This document shows positions 7,078-8,834 of a stretch of DNA of 8,834 nt, one piece after another (positions within the stretch are counted from its first letter, which is position 1; every line of letters starts with the position of its first letter). The DNA is from an uncultured Bacteroidota bacterium (lineage in GTDB: Bacteria > Bacteroidota > Bacteroidia > Chitinophagales > Chitinophagaceae): assembly GCA_903851455.1 (NCBI GenBank), contig CAINOM010000226.1, positions 1 through 8,834 on the forward strand. The letters run 5' to 3'. The notes beneath the pieces were generated by a model that saw nothing but the letters and a program-made list of their open reading frames with translations, had not been told where the DNA came from and did no database searches. The translations under genes were made by a program, and so were the position numbers.

Positions 7078-8233
7078 ACACAGGCACACCATATTTCTTC
7101 TTGCCCGTAAATCTTAAGTAGCAATACCCCACTATTCCTGAAAACACCGAGGCATTGATAACTGCCAGTTTTGCTATGGATTGCGTCTCCGCATCCGCGA
7201 AGGCAAGCATAGTAATAAAAATAGAAACCGTAAACCCTACACCTGCTATCAGCCCCACCCCAAAAACATGTTTCAACGTCAGATGATCTGGAATGGACGC
7301 AATATTTAGTTTGTATGCAGCATACGTAAATAAAAAAATGCCCAACGGCTTCCCTATAACCAGCCCGGCAAACACCGCGCAATGAATTGGCGAGGCCACC
7401 GCGATAAGCAGGTGCGCAGGCAATACAATGGCCGTGTTAGCAAGAGCAAACAAAGGAAGTATGATAAAATTGACGGGAATACGTAGCGCATGTTCCGCTT
7501 TACCGCTTATGGAAGAGGGAATAACGAGCGCAAGTATAACACCAGCTATAGTTGCATGTACACCTGAGTTGTACAGGAAGTACCAAAGCAGCAAACCGGG
7601 AACGATGTAGAGATACATTCTGGAGATCTTGAAGAAATTCATCACCAGCAATCCTGCAGCTACCAGCCCGGCAAGCGCAAGATAGCCCCAGTGCAAGCTG
7701 GCGGTATAAAAGAAACCAATGGCCACGATGCCTCCTATGTCATCAATAACGGCAATTGCGATGAGAAACACCCGCATGGACAGCGGCGCTCGCCGGCCCA
7801 AAAGCGAAAGCACACCCAGTGAGAATGCAATATCCGTAGCCATAGGTATACCCCACCCCATGTAATTGGCTCGGGTGTGACAGCACAAGACATAAATAAT
7901 AGCTGGCAGCAACATGCCCCCCGTCGCGCTTATTGCAGGCATCACAGCCTTCCTGAACGTATTCAGCTCCCCTGCAACCATTTCCCTTTTTATCTCCAGC
8001 GCAGCAGAAAAAAAGAACACTGCCATCAATCCGTCGTTGATAATATGTGCCAACGATCCGGGCAAGTGGATACTGCCGGCAAAATGAAGAAAATCCTGCT
8101 CAAAAAATAAAGGATAATTCTGCGTAAAAACACAATTACTGAGCACAAGAGAGCACACAGTACAAATTATCAGCAGCGCACCAACCGACCTGCCGTCTTT
8201 GATGAAAGATTTAATTGAAGAAGTAATATTCAT
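7076..8233 (-). CDS. nhaA: Na+/H+ antiporter NhaA
   Basis: Inner-membrane antiporter that exports Na+ (or Li+) in exchange for H+, serving pH and sodium homeostasis. The chosen ATG at 8233-8231 gives 385 residues, very close to E. coli NhaA (388), beginning MNITSSIKSF, and the first helix follows at once. An ATG at 8338 would add 35 Arg/Lys/Tyr-rich residues without family support. Key residues are intact: D134 in ATDIAF (E. coli D133), the paired D164-D165 in AVIDDIGG (D163-D164, the ion-binding pair), K295 in IGKPLG (K300), and the cytoplasmic-end motif LEIKRE (80-84). Hydrophobic segments run through the whole length as expected for twelve helices. It converges on the E2 gene with the terminator between them, and is divergent from the dnaA-like gene. 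No perfect TAnnTTTG element was found upstream on this strand. Confidence 0.93.
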   Translation of the reverse strand: MNITSSIKSFIKDGRSVGALLIICTVCSLVLSNCVFTQNYPLFFEQDFLHFAGSIHLPGSLAHIINDGLMAVFFFSAALEIKREMVAGELNTFRKAVMPAISATGGMLLPAIIYVLCCHTRANYMGWGIPMATDIAFSLGVLSLLGRRAPLSMRVFLIAIAVIDDIGGIVAIGFFYTASLHWGYLALAGLVAAGLLVMNFFKISRMYLYIVPGLLLWYFLYNSGVHATIAGVILALVIPSSISGKAEHALRIPVNFIILPLFALANTAIVLPAHLLIAVASPIHCAVFAGLVIGKPLGIFLFTYAAYKLNIASIPDHLTLKHVFGVGLIAGVGFTVSIFITMLAFADAETQSIAKLAVINASVFSGIVGYCYLRFTGKKKYGVPV

Positions 8234-8400
8234 TTTCCAAAGAATGTCATAAAGATATAGTATATTACATAGTCGGTAGATACGCAGGCGAATCAATATT
8301 TTTTTCTTCCACAAAAATTTGTTATAACGCTGAAACATGCTGTAGTAAGGCGTTTCAGGGAATGAAGGTATTTTTGAAACAGAAAAAAATATTTTGACAG

Positions 8401-8431
8401 ATTGATTGAAAATTGAAAAGAGTTAGTTTTG
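8401..8431 (+). promoter_or_regulatory. Candidate Bacteroidota promoter facing the dnaA-like gene
   Basis: ATTG at 8401-8404 (consensus TTTG) is followed after 19 bases by TAGTTTTG at 8424-8431, a full match to TAnnTTTG. The spacing fits the published -33/-7 arrangement. Transcription would begin near 8438, giving either a leader of about 310 bases for the downstream gene or a separate small transcript. Confidence 0.45.
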
Positions 8432-8650
8432 CCCGTGGATTTGCTACAGCAAAAAAAGCACCAAACTTTTCAAACCTCAATCTGTAAGATTTGGTAAAGA
8501 AACAATAGCAGATTCATTTTTTTTTTCAACAAAATGTTAGCAATTTCGTCCTCCTGTTGAAGAAAGAAGAAAAGCCAGGCAAGAGCAGAAAAAATAGGTC
8601 AGCAGTTCCGAAAAAAAATAATAATTTTAAGTGAGGGAAAAAGAAGGCCC

Positions 8651-8679
8651 CCCTGAAAACGAAACGAACTGTTTCAGGG
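8651..8679. repeat. Short inverted repeat in the dnaA leader
   Basis: CCCTGAAA (8651-8658) and TTTCAGGG (8672-8679) are perfect 8-base inverted arms around 13 bases. It could fold in RNA or bind a dimeric protein on DNA. No U-tract follows, so it is not a standard intrinsic terminator. The right arm is part of one of the recurring GTTTCAGGGAA words. Confidence 0.45.
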
Positions 8680-8715
8680 AAGAAATTCTTATCTCTGGTA
8701 AATTCCGAAGTAACC

Positions 8716-8723
8716 AATTTTTG
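8716..8723 (+). promoter_or_regulatory. Weak proximal -7-like element before the dnaA-like gene
   Basis: AATTTTTG matches TAnnTTTG at five of six fixed positions and ends 28 bases before the ATG, a distance similar to that of the E2 promoter candidate. No -33 TTTG is visible at the right distance. It is an alternative to the promoter candidate at 8401-8431. Confidence 0.2.
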
Positions 8724-8751
8724 ACTAACTACATGAACGCTGTTTCATAAT

Positions 8752-8834
8752 ATGGATAAGCATCTTTATAATACTACCAATAATGTTTTAACCGAAGCTG
8801 AACAACTATGGGAGAAATGTTTGAATATCATAAA
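8752..8834 (+). CDS. dnaA: Chromosomal replication initiator DnaA, N-terminal start (3' end outside window)
   Basis: An open frame from ATG 8752 runs off the window after 27 codons. Residues 17-27 (EQLWEKCLNII) resemble the start of DnaA domain I in Bacteroidota, which typically has a W-x-x-CL-x-II pattern close to the N-terminus. DnaA binds origin DNA and opens it to start replication; domain I serves helicase loading and self-interaction. Only that first helix is visible, so the AAA+ and DNA-binding domains cannot be checked. ATG 8752 is the only plausible start, since an in-frame TGA lies at 8722-8724. A five-codon frame (8733-8750) ends one base before this ATG. The divergent neighbour is nhaA. 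Confidence 0.7.
   Translation, partial: MDKHLYNTTNNVLTEAEQLWEKCLNII

Larger units (their letters stand above)
8331..8747. repeat. Dispersed GTTTCA/TGAAAC word, five copies
   Basis: GTTTCA occurs on the + strand at 8352-8357, 8671-8676 and 8742-8747, and on the - strand (as TGAAAC) at 8331-8336 and 8375-8380. Two + copies extend to GTTTCAGGGAA (8352-8362, 8671-8681), and 8669-8676 and 8740-8747 share CTGTTTCA. A given 6-mer on both strands would be expected about 0.2 times in this length at even base composition. It may be a protein-binding site; the binding factor is unknown. Confidence 0.4.
8234..8751. other. AT-rich gene-free region between nhaA and the dnaA-like gene
   Basis: About 520 bases without a convincing gene. 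It includes T10 at 8517-8526, A8 at 8611-8618 and A7 at 8451-8457, a candidate promoter, a recurring GTTTCA word and an inverted repeat, listed separately. I found no match to the DnaA box TTATCCACA on either strand; the closest, TCTTCCACA near 8304, has two mismatches. It must carry the control signals of both divergent genes. An origin of replication is not demonstrated by what is visible. Confidence 0.7.

Noticed and set aside
7877..8110. Plus-strand frame inside nhaA
   Set aside because: It lies fully opposite a confident NhaA coding region and resembles no family.
8234..8338. N-terminal 35-residue extension of NhaA from ATG 8338
   Set aside because: The extension is rich in Lys, Arg and Tyr, has no counterpart in NhaA, and would make the protein longer than the family. 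ATG 8233 gives 385 residues.
8526..8717. 63-residue minus-strand frame in the nhaA-dnaA intergenic region
   Set aside because: Its Phe/Leu-rich composition comes from A-rich tracts on the + strand, and it has no recognisable motif.
8234..8751. Replication origin call for the region before dnaA
   Set aside because: AT-rich tracts and the dnaA position are suggestive, but no DnaA-box consensus is present and in Bacteroidota the origin is not always next to dnaA.

Overview
The window looks like chromosomal DNA from a member of the Bacteroidota, probably near the Chitinophagaceae. The evidence is the TPR-sensor/class III cyclase architecture, leaders without Shine-Dalgarno sequences, promoter-like TAnnTTTG elements, and the style of the lipoyl-domain E2 protein. 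This placement comes from family resemblance, not from a marker gene. No rRNA, tRNA, CRISPR array or insertion sequence was seen.

Positions 1-5596 hold three tandem, same-strand signalling genes that are clearly paralogous. Each has an extracytoplasmic TPR sensor (only its end is visible in the first), a short coiled stretch, one membrane span and a cytoplasmic output. The outputs are an adenylate cyclase (1-945, 5' end off the window), a hybrid histidine kinase with a C-terminal receiver (994-3555) and a second adenylate cyclase (3581-5596). The sensor halves and even the intergenic leaders are related, so the array appears to have grown by duplication with exchange of the output module. The second cyclase has Tyr in place of the first metal-binding Asp (GAC to TAC). 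It is therefore either inactive alone or the C2-like half of a heterodimer with the first cyclase.

Positions 5683-7017 encode a complete E2 subunit (lipoyl, peripheral-subunit-binding and acyltransferase domains) of a 2-oxo acid dehydrogenase complex, with a TAnnTTTG element just upstream. A strong intrinsic terminator follows. On the opposite strand, converging on it, is nhaA (7076-8233), a Na+/H+ antiporter of normal length with all key ion-binding residues.

Positions 8234-8751 are an AT-rich gene-free stretch. It has homopolymer runs, a recurring GTTTCA/TGAAAC word, a short inverted repeat and a good Bacteroidota-type promoter candidate. It leads into the first 27 codons of what looks like dnaA (from 8752). 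Only the three signalling genes show signs of working together; the E2 gene, nhaA and dnaA look like ordinary neighbours with separate transcription.
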